Counted from the stretch's first letter, positions 33,979-43,238 are shown. The stretch: DNA of 64,000 nucleotides from an uncultured Dialister sp. (GCA_934178345.1 CAKPQG010000009.1:1-64000), one strand, 5' to 3'. Numbers and translations: made by a program. Notes: generated from the letters alone by a model not told the origin.

Positions 33979-35058
33979 TTACCGCCCAAAGAGCAGGAAC
34001 GCCAGTACGAGCGCTATGACCACCACGGTCCCCCAGTGACGATCCCCTTTTTCCATCTCCACGTGAGGGATCCTCGATATGTGGCGCGGTATTTCCAGTC
34101 TGTCCTTTCTTTCTGTCTCCTCTTTCCTGCCAAGGAGCTTCTCTCCGCGGGAAAGACGCGCCTGATCTTCCCTGATTTCCTTTGCAAAGACAGGCGCGAA
34201 GGCAAAGAGGTCTTCCATAAGAGCCAGCCATTGCTCGCCCGTCTCCCGTCCAAGGCGCTCCGATAGATCGATCGCGCGATTCCGTATGCGGGAAAAGACG
34301 GGGCGGAGTACCCAGCAGCCGCTCATCGCATAGAGCGGCATCGACAGGGATAGGTAGCGGCGGGTCTTCTCTTCCAGGAGTGAGAGCCCCTGCTGCGGAT
34401 GGTTTGGACTGATCATGAGCGCGTAGGCGATATCATTCTCCAGCTGCGCGCGTTCCTTTGCCACATCGGCTTCATAGGCGGAAAGAAGCTGGGTGTAGAG
34501 CATCCCTCGCCGTCCCTGCTTCGCCAGAGCGATGAGCAGACTTCTCCTCTCTTCTTCAGGCAGAATACGGGAAGCAGCGATGGCCCCGCTTCCGATTTCC
34601 AGCATCAGCGCCTGCTGGTATCCTTCGATCACCCACGGCTCTTCGATGACAGGAAATCCGGCGACACGCCGATCCCGCTGGATGTCCTCCAGCGCCTCCT
34701 GCGGAGACAGCGCGAGGAAATCTTCTTCTGCCGCAAGCAGTGCCTCCAGCGTGAGCGTACCTTCAGGAAGCGCATTCAAGAAACGGAGCAGGCGAAGCCG
34801 CGGGGACAGAGGGCTGTCGCTTTCCCCGCTCTGTGCGAGAAGAAAGGCCTCCTTGCGGGGAAGCCCCGACGGCCAGAAATATTCTGCTTCGCTGCGATGC
34901 TCCATCTGGAGAAGCCAGTGCGCCGCCTTGCTATAGGCTGCGCCTTCCGCCTCCTTGGAAAGCGCCCTGCGCTTGTGAGAGAGCGCGGCATCGATCGCCG
35001 CCGCCCCGTCCGTGCTGTGGACAGAGAGCAGGTAAAAGGGATTTTCTTTGAAAAGCAC
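33979..35058 (-). CDS. Conserved hypothetical tail-anchored protein (359 aa)
   Basis: No confident family. The start ENPFYLLSVHSTDGAAAIDAALSHKRRALSKEAEG recalls the J-domain-like openings of some Firmicute proteins (NPF-x-LL-V, helical, lysine/arginine-rich). The middle is all-alpha (EALLAAEEDFLALSPQEALEDIQRDRR; QGRRGMLYTQLLSAYEADVAKERAQLENDIAYAL), perhaps helical repeats. A single C-terminal helix (WGTVVVIALVLAFLLFG) makes it tail-anchored with the bulk in the cytoplasm. It stands alone between repeats. Confidence 0.7.
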   Translation of the reverse strand: MLFKENPFYLLSVHSTDGAAAIDAALSHKRRALSKEAEGAAYSKAAHWLLQMEHRSEAEYFWPSGLPRKEAFLLAQSGESDSPLSPRLRLLRFLNALPEGTLTLEALLAAEEDFLALSPQEALEDIQRDRRVAGFPVIEEPWVIEGYQQALMLEIGSGAIAASRILPEEERRSLLIALAKQGRRGMLYTQLLSAYEADVAKERAQLENDIAYALMISPNHPQQGLSLLEEKTRRYLSLSMPLYAMSGCWVLRPVFSRIRNRAIDLSERLGRETGEQWLALMEDLFAFAPVFAKEIREDQARLSRGEKLLGRKEETERKDRLEIPRHISRIPHVEMEKGDRHWGTVVVIALVLAFLLFGR

Positions 35059-35600
35059 GAGTAAATACTCCTTAAAAACATGGGAATTAGGGGTGCAGAG
35101 TGACTGGTGACTAAGGACTGGTGACTAGGGACTAGGGATTAGTAGCTAGGGATTAGGTTTGCGATACGAGAAAACCGCTAGTTTCAAAACTCCGCGGCGC
35201 TTTCAAATTTTATGCGTCGCACCACCCCCGTTGAACCCGCTGAACCTCTTTTGCACGTAATCACGGAACGGCACGCCCCAAGGCCTAAGTTTGAAAGCAG
35301 GGATGAGTGGCTAGGGATGAGGAGTCTCAAGTGACTGGAGACTGGTAACTGGTGACTGGAATGCCCGCTCATGGCATCACCATTATTTATACTTCGCGGC
35401 GCATTTCGTCATCCTGAGCGGAGTGGAATGTCGGATGTTCGATCATGTAAAAGCGGAACAGTGAGAACTGAGTCGAAGGATCTGGCGCCGCACCACCATT
35501 CCTAATTCCTCATTCCTAATTTCTCATTCAAGCAAAGCTTTCATTCGTAATCACGGAGCGATACGCCCACGGGCTAACCCTGAACCCCTTTCCCCTCATT
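35059..35600. repeat. Two back-to-back modules upstream of the tail-anchored gene
   Basis: GTGACTG/GGGATTA heptads (35099-35155), GCGGCGC..GCGTCGC stem-loop, GTTGAACCC nonamers, AGGGATGAG heptads, GTAACTG heptads, the TTCGTCATCCTGAGCGGAGTGGAATGTCGG...GAGTCGAAGGATC element (35404-35485) inserted inside the second stem-loop, ATTCCTM heptads and the GGGCTAACC block. 35601-35790 is AT-rich with repeated CTCATA/TTTCTCACTTT and no gene. Confidence 0.75.
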
Positions 35601-35810
35601 ATACACTTCTTCATAAAAAGCAAGCCACATTTTCTTGATAGTCCCTCATAGAAAGGATTTATACTGCCTCTCATAAATTTCTCATACAGCAGCAAATCCG
35701 CTGTTTTCTCACTTTTTGGCGGTTTCTCTCACTTTCTTGCCAAAGAGAGCTCCGCTTCGAAAATATTTTCCCTATTCCCTTTTCTCCCGATTTGTTGTAT
35801 TATAGTTCCG

Positions 35811-35826
35811 GCACAAGATATTGTGC
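35811..35826. promoter_or_regulatory. Candidate NrdR box upstream of nrdD
   Basis: GCACAAGATATTGTGC is a perfect 16-bp palindrome close to the NrdR-box consensus (CACWATATWGTG). A weaker site, CATACATTTTGTAT, lies about three helical turns downstream (about 35845-35858). Paired sites at that distance are typical for NrdR repression of nrd genes. Confidence 0.65.
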
Positions 35827-35921
35827 TTATATTTTTGTAAATTTCATACATTTTGTATTTACTATAAAGCCGATAAAATCTAGGAAAATCATCGGATTAC
35901 GAGCGGGAGAGTGCATCAGCT

Positions 35922-38132
35922 ATGGAAAATCGAGAAGAAATGACGGGAATCACAGTCAAAACAAACGTAATCAAGAGAAATGGACAGGAAGTTGCTTTTG
36001 ATATTTCCAAGATCGTGAATGCCATCCGCAAAGCCAATAAGGAAGTCGAAGGCATCCATCAGATGAGCGGCTTCCAGATCCAGGCTGTCGCTGACAACAT
36101 CGCCAAGAAGATCTCGGCGTATTCGCATGCCTGCAATGTGGAAGACATTCAGGACATGGTCGAGACGGGCATCATGGAAATGCGCGGCTACGAAGTGGCG
36201 CAGAAGTACGTCCGCTACCGCTACAAACGCGAGATTTCCAGAAAAAGCAATACCACCGATGACGGGATCCTCTCCCTCATCGACCTCAATAACGAAGAAG
36301 TGAAGCAGGAAAATTCGAATAAGAACCCTGTCATCAATTCCACGCAGCGTGACTACATGGCCGGCGAGGTATCGAAGGACCTCACCCGCCGTCTGCTGCT
36401 CCCGGAAGAAATCGTGAAAGCGCACGAGCAGGGCATCATCCATTTCCACGATGCCGACTATTTCGCCCAGCGCGAGCACAACTGCGACCTCATCAATCTG
36501 GAAGACATGCTGCAGAATGGCACCGTCATCAGCCAGACTATGATCGAAAAGCCGCACTCCTTCTTCACCGCGTGCAATGTCACGACGCAGATCGTCGCGC
36601 AGGTCGCTTCGAACCAGTACGGCGGGCAGTCCTTCACGCTCGCGCACCTCGCTCCCTTCGTAGACATCAGCCGTCAGAAGATCAGAAAAGAAGTCCTCGC
36701 AGAGCGCAGGGAAACCGGCGAAGTGATGGATGAAGACATCATCTCCAAGATTGTGGAACGCCGCCTGAAGGAAGAGATCAAGTCCGGCATCCAGACCATC
36801 CAGTATCAGCTCATCACCCTCATGACCTGCAACGGGCAGGCGCCTTTCGTCACCATGTTCATGTACCTCGATGAAGTCGCAGACGGCCAGACGAGGAAAG
36901 ACCTCGCCCTCATCATCGAAGAAGTCCTCCGCCAGCGCATGCAGGGCGTCAAGAATGAAAAGGGCGTATGGATCACCCCCGCCTTCCCGAAGCTCATCTA
37001 CGTCCTCGATGAAGACAATATCCATGAGGATACCCCTTACTACTACCTCACCAAGCTCGCTGCGGAATGTACCGCCAAGCGCATGGTGCCGGACTATATT
37101 TCCGCCAAGATCATGCGGCAGATGAAAAATGGCGATGTCTACCCGTGCATGGGCTGCCGCAGCTTCCTCACCCCGGATACCGAAGGCCTTGGCAAGGATC
37201 ATAAGCACAAGTACTACGGCCGCTTCAATCAGGGTGTCGTCACCATCAATCTCGTCGACGTCGCCTGCTCCTCCGGCGGCGACATGGACCGCTTCTGGAA
37301 GATCCTAGAAGACCGCCTCGAGCTCTGCCACCGCGCCCTCCGCTGCCGCCACGAGAGGCTCCTTGGCACCGTCTCTGACGTCGCACCGATCCTTTGGCAG
37401 TACGGCGCACTCGCGCGCCTCAAGAAGGGCGAGACCATCGACAAGCTCCTCTTCAATAACTACAGCACCATTTCCCTCGGCTATGCCGGCCTCTATGAAA
37501 TGTGCGTCCGCATGCTCGGTGTCTCTCACACCACGGAAGAGGGACGGAAATTCTCCATGTCTGTCATGCAGAAGCTGAATGACAAATGCAGCGAATGGAG
37601 AGCAAAAGAAAACATCTCCTACTCCGTCTACGGCACCCCGATGGAATCCACCACCTACAAATTCGCCAAATGCCTCCAGAAACGCTTCGGCCTCATCAAA
37701 GGCGTCACGGATAAGAACTACATCACCAACAGCTACCACGTCCACGTCGCAGAGAAGATCGATGCCTTCCACAAGCTGAAATTTGAATCCGATTTCCAGA
37801 AGCTCTCCCCGGGCGGCGCGATCTCCTACATCGAAGTCCCGAACATGCAGACGAATATCCCTGCCGTTCTCACCGTCATGAAGTACATCTATGAAAATAT
37901 CATGTACGCAGAGCTGAATACCAAGAGCGACTACTGCATGATCTGCGGCTATGATGGAGAGATCAAGATCGTCGAAGACGAAAATGGCAAGCTCGTCTGG
38001 GAATGCCCGAACTGCGGCAATCGCGACCAGCACAAAATGAGCGTCGCCAGAAGAACCTGCGGCTACATCGGCACCCAGTTCTGGAATCAGGGCCGTACCC
38101 AGGAAATCAAAGACCGCGTACTGCACCTGTAA
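35922..38132 (+). CDS. nrdD: Anaerobic ribonucleoside-triphosphate reductase
   Basis: Class III glycyl-radical enzyme making dNTPs without oxygen. 736 aa. N-terminal ATP cone (TNVIKRNGQEVAFDISKIVNAIRKA), then the barrel with EHNCDLINLEDML, YPCMGCRSF and FNQGVVTINLV. A zinc ribbon (CMICG...CPNCG, about 674-695) precedes the glycyl radical loop RRTCGYIG with Gly714. The start ATG has GGGAGAG about 12 nt upstream; an in-frame ATG seven codons in is an alternative. Partner nrdG lies 880 bp downstream beyond a giant repeat array. Confidence 0.97.
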   Translation: MENREEMTGITVKTNVIKRNGQEVAFDISKIVNAIRKANKEVEGIHQMSGFQIQAVADNIAKKISAYSHACNVEDIQDMVETGIMEMRGYEVAQKYVRYRYKREISRKSNTTDDGILSLIDLNNEEVKQENSNKNPVINSTQRDYMAGEVSKDLTRRLLLPEEIVKAHEQGIIHFHDADYFAQREHNCDLINLEDMLQNGTVISQTMIEKPHSFFTACNVTTQIVAQVASNQYGGQSFTLAHLAPFVDISRQKIRKEVLAERRETGEVMDEDIISKIVERRLKEEIKSGIQTIQYQLITLMTCNGQAPFVTMFMYLDEVADGQTRKDLALIIEEVLRQRMQGVKNEKGVWITPAFPKLIYVLDEDNIHEDTPYYYLTKLAAECTAKRMVPDYISAKIMRQMKNGDVYPCMGCRSFLTPDTEGLGKDHKHKYYGRFNQGVVTINLVDVACSSGGDMDRFWKILEDRLELCHRALRCRHERLLGTVSDVAPILWQYGALARLKKGETIDKLLFNNYSTISLGYAGLYEMCVRMLGVSHTTEEGRKFSMSVMQKLNDKCSEWRAKENISYSVYGTPMESTTYKFAKCLQKRFGLIKGVTDKNYITNSYHVHVAEKIDAFHKLKFESDFQKLSPGGAISYIEVPNMQTNIPAVLTVMKYIYENIMYAELNTKSDYCMICGYDGEIKIVEDENGKLVWECPNCGNRDQHKMSVARRTCGYIGTQFWNQGRTQEIKDRVLHL

Positions 38133-38154
38133 GCCCACCGCAGCCCCATAAGCA

Positions 38155-38176
38155 AAGACGGCTCCTGCCGTCTTTT
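38155..38176 (+). terminator. nrdD terminator
   Basis: AGACGGC-TCCT-GCCGTCT followed by TTTT, 23 bp after the nrdD stop. If used, nrdG needs its own promoter in the repeat tract. Confidence 0.75.
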
Positions 38177-38772
38177 TGCGTGGCAGGGGACTGGGGCATC
38201 AGACTTTTGTATCGTCATTTCGAGCAAGCGAGAGATCTTTGTCATTTGCGGTCAGTGGCTCACGCTTTCCCCGCATGTGCCGCACCTCTCCGCTTTCCTC
38301 ATACATACTCGCGGAAAAACCACCACCACACCCCTAATTACCAGTCAACGCACTCCACTTTTCTCCCTCCTTCCTTTGGAAGGAGGTGCCCCGAAGGGGC
38401 GGAGGTTGGCTGCGTGAAGCGGCATTTTCACACGCGGGGATACCAACCCCGCCTCGCTTCGCTCGCCTGCCCCTTCCAGAGGAAGGGGCGAGAATGATTC
38501 TTAATCGGGCATCGCCCCATATATAATTGCGGCGAAGCCGCCACCACACCCCTGAACCTTGAAGTTTGAAAGCAGGTATAAGTGGCTAGGGATTAGGAGC
38601 CTCGAGTGACTGGTGACTAGTGACTAGTGACTGGCATGCCAGCTCATGGCATCGCCTCATATATACTTCGCGGCGCTTAGATCCTTCGACTCAGTTCTCC
38701 TGTTTCAGATAAGCCATTTTTTAACATACGACGTTTTTCTCCGCTCAGGATGACGAAATGCGCCGCACCACC
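38177..38772. repeat. Element cluster between nrdD and nrdG
   Basis: CGTCATTTCGAGCAAGCGAGAGATC element (38214-38300), inverted CTTCCTTTGGAAGG element (38363-38489), GGCGAAGCCGCC stem-loop, GTGACTR heptads (38607-38632), GGCGCTTAGATCCTTCGACTCAG...GAGCGGAG..ATGACGAAATGCGCC (CGTCAT element inside a stem-loop). Confidence 0.8.
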
Positions 38773-38984
38773 CCTGAACCTTGAACCCTGAACCTTGAAC
38801 CCTGAACCCTGAACCTTGAACCCTGAACCCTGAACCTTGAACCCTGAACCCTGAACCCTGAACCTTGAACCTTGAACCCTGAACCCTGAACCCTGAACCC
38901 CGAACCCTGAACCCCGAACCCTGAACCCCGAACCCTGAACCCCGAACCCTGAACCTTGAACCCCGAACCCTGAACCCTGAACCC
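38773..38984. repeat. CCTGAAC heptanucleotide array, about 30 copies
   Basis: About 30 tandem 7-mers of the form CYYGAAC (CCTGAAC, CTTGAAC, CCCGAAC) run to within 30 bp of the nrdG start. Variation is concentrated in positions 2 and 3 while GAAC is invariant. Frames through it give FRVQGSG-type peptides and are artefacts. Confidence 0.95.
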
Positions 38985-39013
38985 ATTTTATCCATAAGGA
39001 ACATCTCACTATC

Positions 39014-39568
39014 ATGAACTACTCCAACATCAAAGAATACGACATCGCGAACGGTCCTGGCATCCGATACACCCTCTTTGTCTCCGGCTGCACGCACCAC
39101 TGCAAGGGCTGCTTCAATCCTGAGACATGGGACTTCGCCTACGGCAAACCCTTCACCAAAGAGGTCGAAGACCATATCCTAGACGAGGTCGGACACGAAT
39201 ACTACGAAGGCCTCACCCTTTTGGGCGGCGAACCCATGGAGCCCTCCAATCAGAAAGGCCTCCTCTCCCTCGTCACGCGTTTCAAGGAGCGCTACCCGCA
39301 GAAAACCATCTGGTGCTTCTCCGGCTACCTCTTCGACCGTGATCTTCTCGGCCACTTTGCCAAAGTCATGCCGGAAACAATGGAGCTCCTGAAGCGCATC
39401 GACGTCCTCGTCGATGGGGAATTCATGCTCGACAAGAAAGACGTCACCCTCCTCTTCAAAGGCTCTTCGAACCAGCGCACCATCGACGTACAGAAAAGCC
39501 TCGCCGCCGGAAAAATCATCATCTGGAATCCCAGAGATACCAGCATGTCGCCGAATTCGAAGATCTAG
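39014..39568 (+). CDS. nrdG: Anaerobic ribonucleotide reductase activating protein
   Basis: Radical-SAM activase that installs the glycyl radical on NrdD. 184 aa. Cluster motif CTHHCKGC (Cys26, 30, 33), LLGGEPMEPSNQ and VDGEFMLDKKD. AAGGAAC before the ATG is moderate. The transcript must start within or upstream of the adjoining heptad array unless nrdD reads through. Confidence 0.96.
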   Translation: MNYSNIKEYDIANGPGIRYTLFVSGCTHHCKGCFNPETWDFAYGKPFTKEVEDHILDEVGHEYYEGLTLLGGEPMEPSNQKGLLSLVTRFKERYPQKTIWCFSGYLFDRDLLGHFAKVMPETMELLKRIDVLVDGEFMLDKKDVTLLFKGSSNQRTIDVQKSLAAGKIIIWNPRDTSMSPNSKI

Positions 39569-39575
39569 ATCGCTG

Positions 39576-39729
39576 GTGACTTGTGACTTGTGACTAGTGA
39601 CTGGTGACTTGTGACTGGTGACTTGTGACTGGTGACTTGTGACTAGTGACTTGTGACTAGTGACTTGTGACTTGTGACTTGTGACTTGTGACTTGTGACT
39701 TGTGACTTGTGACTTGTGACTTGTGACTG
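39576..39729. repeat. GTGACTT heptanucleotide array, about 22 copies
   Basis: About 22 uninterrupted 7-mers GTGACTT/G/A directly after nrdG; position 7 varies and GTGACT is constant. Confidence 0.95.
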
Positions 39730-39868
39730 AAATGCCACCTTCGGGCATCGCCACCATCTATACTCCGCGGCGCATTTCGTCATCCTGAGCGGAGTGAAAT
39801 GTCGGATGTTCGATAATGTAAAGGTGGAACAGTGAGAACTGAGTCGAAGGATCTGGCGCCGCACCTCC
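39730..39868. repeat. Module core with CGTCAT element inserted in its stem-loop
   Basis: ATGCCACCTTCGGGCATCGCC block, CGCGGCGC then TTCGTCATCCTGAGCGGAGTGAAATG...GAACTGAGTCGAAGGATC, then GGCGCCGCACC. It is the same nested arrangement as 35396-35490. Confidence 0.8.
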
Positions 39869-40151
39869 CCCATTGAACCCGTTGAACCCATTGAACCCGT
39901 TGAACCCGTTGAACCCGTTGAACCCGTTGAACCCCGAACCCCGAACCCCGAACCCCGAACCCTGAACCCTGAACCCTGAACCCTGAACCCTGACCCCCGA
40001 ACCCTGAACCCCGAACCCCGAACCCTGAACCCTGAACCCTGAACCCTGAACCCTGACCCCCGAACCCTGAACCCTGAACCCTGAACCCTGAACCCTGAAC
40101 CCTGACCCCCGAACCCTGAACCCTGAACCCTGAACCCTGAACCCTGAACCC
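39869..40151. repeat. GTTGAACCC nonamers passing into a CCTGAAC heptad array
   Basis: About seven 9-mers (GTTGAACCC/ATTGAACCC, 39869-39931) change into about 31 heptads (CYCGAAC/CCTGAAC). The heptads include a higher-order repeat of about 49 bp marked by CCTGACCCCCGAAC (39990, 40053, 40106). The 6-bp core is shared and only the spacing changes from 3 to 1. Confidence 0.92.
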
Positions 40152-40157
40152 CCAATC

Positions 40158-40188
40158 AAAAAACGCTATCCTTTCGGATAGCGTTTTT
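40158..40188 (-). terminator. cstA terminator
   Basis: AAAAAACGCTATCC-TTTC-GGATAGCGTTTTT, 8 bp from the cstA stop. Confidence 0.9.
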
Positions 40189-40195
40189 CACTTTC

Positions 40196-41935
40196 TTAGT
40201 CCAGAGCCGGTGCTTCGCCGTTGTCATCCGGATCCTTTTTCTTGAAAATAGTACGGTAGCCTTCTACCGCCAGTTCCAGAGCAAGGATGATGAGGAAGGA
40301 GCCGATGATGGCCTGGGCATACGGGCCCCAGTCAGCGCCGCCCTTCATGATGATGAGGACCTGATTTCTTACGATCAGAGCCAGCGAGCAAAGGGTGACG
40401 ACCATCATGAAAGACATCGGGAAGAGGAACATCTTATTGTTCTTTCCTGCATTGCCGAGCCATGCTGCGACAGCAAGGAGGCCGATGCCAGCCAGCAGCT
40501 GGTTTGCTGCACCGAAGAGACCCCAGATCTTCATGAAGCCGTTCATACCGAGCATGACGCCGAGGAATACCGTGAGGATGGTCGCAAAGTATGGATTGAC
40601 CATCATTTTCTTGAAGCCGCTCTTGATATCTTTCGGTGTTTCACCCGGTTCGAGCCAGAATTCCTGGAACATGAAACGAGCGAGACGTGTCGCGGTATCC
40701 AGAGAGGTCAGACAGAATGCGGAGTACGTCAGAACGAGCAGGGTGTACATGGAGGTTTCCATGCTTTCAAGCCCCGGGATCGCGCCGATCATCGCAGCGA
40801 TGCCGCCGGCGAAAATATCGGTCGCGCCTTTCACATGACCAGTTTCTCTTGCATAAGCGATCGCGCAGAGAGTGATGACTGCGAGTACGCATTCCAGCAG
40901 CATGCCGCCGTAAGCGATCGGCTTCGCATCCGATTCTTTATCCAGCTGCTTAGACGTCGTGCCAGAAGATACGAGAGAGTGGAAACCGGAAATCGCGCCG
41001 CAGGCTACGGTCGTGAAGAGGATCGGGAACATGTACTGTACGCCATTGCCATTCTCTACAGCAAATCCAGCGAAAGCCGGGAAAAGTTCCGGCTTGATAT
41101 CCGGATGCGCACCGACGATACCTACGACTGCGACAGCCAGCATCGCATAGAGCAGGAAGGAAGACAAGTAGTCACGCGGCTGGAGCAGGATCCATACCGG
41201 AGTGACGGATGCGATGGTGATGTAGAGCCCGATGAGCCACATCCATGTGGTGGTGGAGAAATACAGCGGATGCCAGTTCATGCCGACCGCCATGCAGACT
41301 ACAATCGCAGCGACGCCAAGAATGGTGGAGGTCACCATGGAGGTGTGACGGCGATACACAGCAAAGCCGAATACGATAGCGACAAGGATGAAGAGGAGGG
41401 ATACCATGGCGACCGAAGCCTGGGTCGCGCTCTTGGCTTCATTGACAACGCCGTTTTCAAAAGTCGCCCCGAAGGTGGACGCTACGATCGCAGCGAAAGC
41501 CGCTACGACGAGGATCAGCGTCAGATACGAGAAAATAATGAAGAGCTGCTTCGCTCTCTTGGACATATTCGCAGAAATGATCTCCCCGATAGACTGCCCC
41601 TTATGACGGACAGACGCAAAGAGCGCCCCGAAGTCATGGACACCGCCGAAGAAGATACCACCGATCAGCACCCACAGAGTAACCGGCAGCCAGCCGAACA
41701 TAGCGGCTCCGATCGGTCCGGTGATCGGGCCTGCGCCAGCGATGGAGGAGAAATGATGCCCCATCAGAACCGGTGCCTTTGCCGGCACATAGTCGATGCC
41801 ATCATTCATGGTATGCGCCGGTGTCGGGATATCTCCCTCACCTACGCCCCATTGCTTGACCAGCCAGCGCCCATAAAATACATAACCACAAAACAAAATC
41901 ACTAAACAGACAGCCAATAATACCAGTGTATTCAT
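40196..41935 (-). CDS. cstA: CstA-family carbon-starvation / peptide or pyruvate transporter
   Basis: 579 aa, about 16-18 helices. GHHFSSIAGAGPITGPI, GGVHDFGALFASVRHKGQSIGEII, FHSLVSSGTTSKQ and TSLDTATRLARFMFQE are CstA hallmarks. Members import peptides or pyruvate. The second ATG (41935) was chosen because AAGGAGA lies 7 nt upstream and the first ATG abuts it. Monocistronic with its own terminator. In this asaccharolytic-looking setting peptide uptake is attractive, but pyruvate cannot be excluded. Confidence 0.93.
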   Translation of the reverse strand: MNTLVLLAVCLVILFCGYVFYGRWLVKQWGVGEGDIPTPAHTMNDGIDYVPAKAPVLMGHHFSSIAGAGPITGPIGAAMFGWLPVTLWVLIGGIFFGGVHDFGALFASVRHKGQSIGEIISANMSKRAKQLFIIFSYLTLILVVAAFAAIVASTFGATFENGVVNEAKSATQASVAMVSLLFILVAIVFGFAVYRRHTSMVTSTILGVAAIVVCMAVGMNWHPLYFSTTTWMWLIGLYITIASVTPVWILLQPRDYLSSFLLYAMLAVAVVGIVGAHPDIKPELFPAFAGFAVENGNGVQYMFPILFTTVACGAISGFHSLVSSGTTSKQLDKESDAKPIAYGGMLLECVLAVITLCAIAYARETGHVKGATDIFAGGIAAMIGAIPGLESMETSMYTLLVLTYSAFCLTSLDTATRLARFMFQEFWLEPGETPKDIKSGFKKMMVNPYFATILTVFLGVMLGMNGFMKIWGLFGAANQLLAGIGLLAVAAWLGNAGKNNKMFLFPMSFMMVVTLCSLALIVRNQVLIIMKGGADWGPYAQAIIGSFLIILALELAVEGYRTIFKKKDPDDNGEAPALD

Positions 41936-42136
41936 AATCATTCTCCTTTCTCCTTGACTTCTATTTGTTGAAATATGTTGATTGTTGTTGGTTGTTGGTT
42001 GGTTGTTTGGCAGCTCCGTAAGAAGTTTTAAGATTTACGATGCATGCTGCCTGTTTTTAAAAACTTGCGGCGCTTCCTTTTTTTGCGCCGCACCACAACC
42101 CTGAACCCATCAACCTGAACCCTAAACCCGAATGAT

Positions 42137-42721
42137 TCACGCTTCCATCCGCACCGGTTCTTTGAAGAGCTTCCTCAGCCCCTTTTCCATGCAGCGTCCT
42201 GCCTTATTGAAATAGAATCGATCGTCACGAAGTGCCAGACATCCCGCATGGTACTCCATCCATCCGTGGAAGGAGAAACCGAAGGTCTTGTAATACTTGC
42301 ATTTTTCCAAAGCGATTCTGGCTTCCTCATCGACGGTATCGCATATGAAGACCGGTGAAATATATGTATACATATGCCCCGATCCGATGTGTGCCATATC
42401 CATCCCCGCCTGATACGCGTAGTCCCTGCAGGCATCAAAGACTTTTTTGGATAGATGAGGAACGGAAAAGACGAAGACGAACTCTTCCTGATGCGTCGAC
42501 CATAGCTCATTCGAGTGGAGAATGAAATATCGCTCTGCCCTTTCGTAATATTCACCTACGGCAGAAAGAGACGCCCCTTCAGGCAGGAAGGGTGCCGTCA
42601 GATCTTTCGCCTCTTGGATTCCTTTGCCCGGCGCTTCTCTCACGCCATCAAAACGCGTGATCGTATAATACCTGCGGTACGCCGCGAGCAGACGCTCCAC
42701 CGCATCCTTCCTGGCCCTCAT
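42137..42721 (-). CDS. Hypothetical protein (194 aa)
   Basis: Unrecognised. Cytosolic-looking, Tyr/Phe/His-rich: AVERLLAAYRRYYTITRFDG, YYERAERYFILHSNELWSTHQEEFVFVFSVPHLSKKVFDACRDYAYQAGMDMAHIG and KCKYYKTFGFSFHGWMEYHAG. Residues around HMYTYISPVFICDTVDEEARIAL look like a compact alpha/beta domain. The ATG at 42721 follows GGAGG; a longer frame from 42796 lacks a ribosome site. No neighbour suggests a role. Confidence 0.7.
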   Translation of the reverse strand: MRARKDAVERLLAAYRRYYTITRFDGVREAPGKGIQEAKDLTAPFLPEGASLSAVGEYYERAERYFILHSNELWSTHQEEFVFVFSVPHLSKKVFDACRDYAYQAGMDMAHIGSGHMYTYISPVFICDTVDEEARIALEKCKYYKTFGFSFHGWMEYHAGCLALRDDRFYFNKAGRCMEKGLRKLFKEPVRMEA

Positions 42722-42919
42722 TGGCCTCCCCCCTCTGAACTTTTCATAACAAAATCTTCTAGAATCATAACAAATTCGAAATTGAGTTTCCCTCATTATA
42801 CATTGCCTTTCTCGAATAATATAATAAAAGATACTTATAACAGGTATGAAGAATTGTTGTATATCAAAAAGAGATATGTCGCTTACATGTATACTCTATT
42901 TCGGTAAAAGAGTAAAATT

Positions 42920-43238
42920 TTTAAGGTTAGCAGGTTCAAGGTTCAAGGTTCAGGGTTCAGGGTTAGCCCTGGGGACGGCTCGCCCCTTGATTACGTTTGA
43001 AAGTCTCGATTGAATGAGAAATTAGAAATGAGAAATGCGAAATGGTGGTGCGGCGCATAAAAATATGGAAGCGCCGCGGAGTTTTGAAACTAGCGTTTTT
43101 CTCGTATCGCAAACCTAATCCCTAGCTACCAGTCACTAGTCACTAGTCACTAGTCACTAGTCACTCGAGGCTCCTAATCCCTAGCTACTAATCCCTAGCT
43201 ACTAAACATCCCTGCTTTCAAACTTCAAGGTTAGCCCG
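42920..43238. repeat. Composite module upstream of trxA
   Basis: GGTTCAA/GGTTCAG heptads, GGGTTAGCCCTGGGGACGG block, GAGAAATTAGAAAT heptads, GTGCGGCGC...GCGCCGC stem-loop (about 43047-43080), CTAGTCA heptads (43128-43172), AATCCCTAGCTAC heptads and TTTCAAACTTCAAGG. The end of the module merges with the trxA promoter. Confidence 0.85.

Noticed and set aside
35916..37208. 430-codon frame opposite nrdD
   Set aside because: Antisense to a convincing nrdD with a complete set of motifs.
39576..39729. CRISPR-like array
   Set aside because: Units are 7 bp with no 24-40 bp repeats, no spacers and no cas genes.
38677..40155. Long minus-strand frames giving FRVQGSG-type peptide repeats
   Set aside because: The 7-bp unit has no stop in several frames, so the repeat itself is open. 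There is no unique sequence, start or ribosome site.
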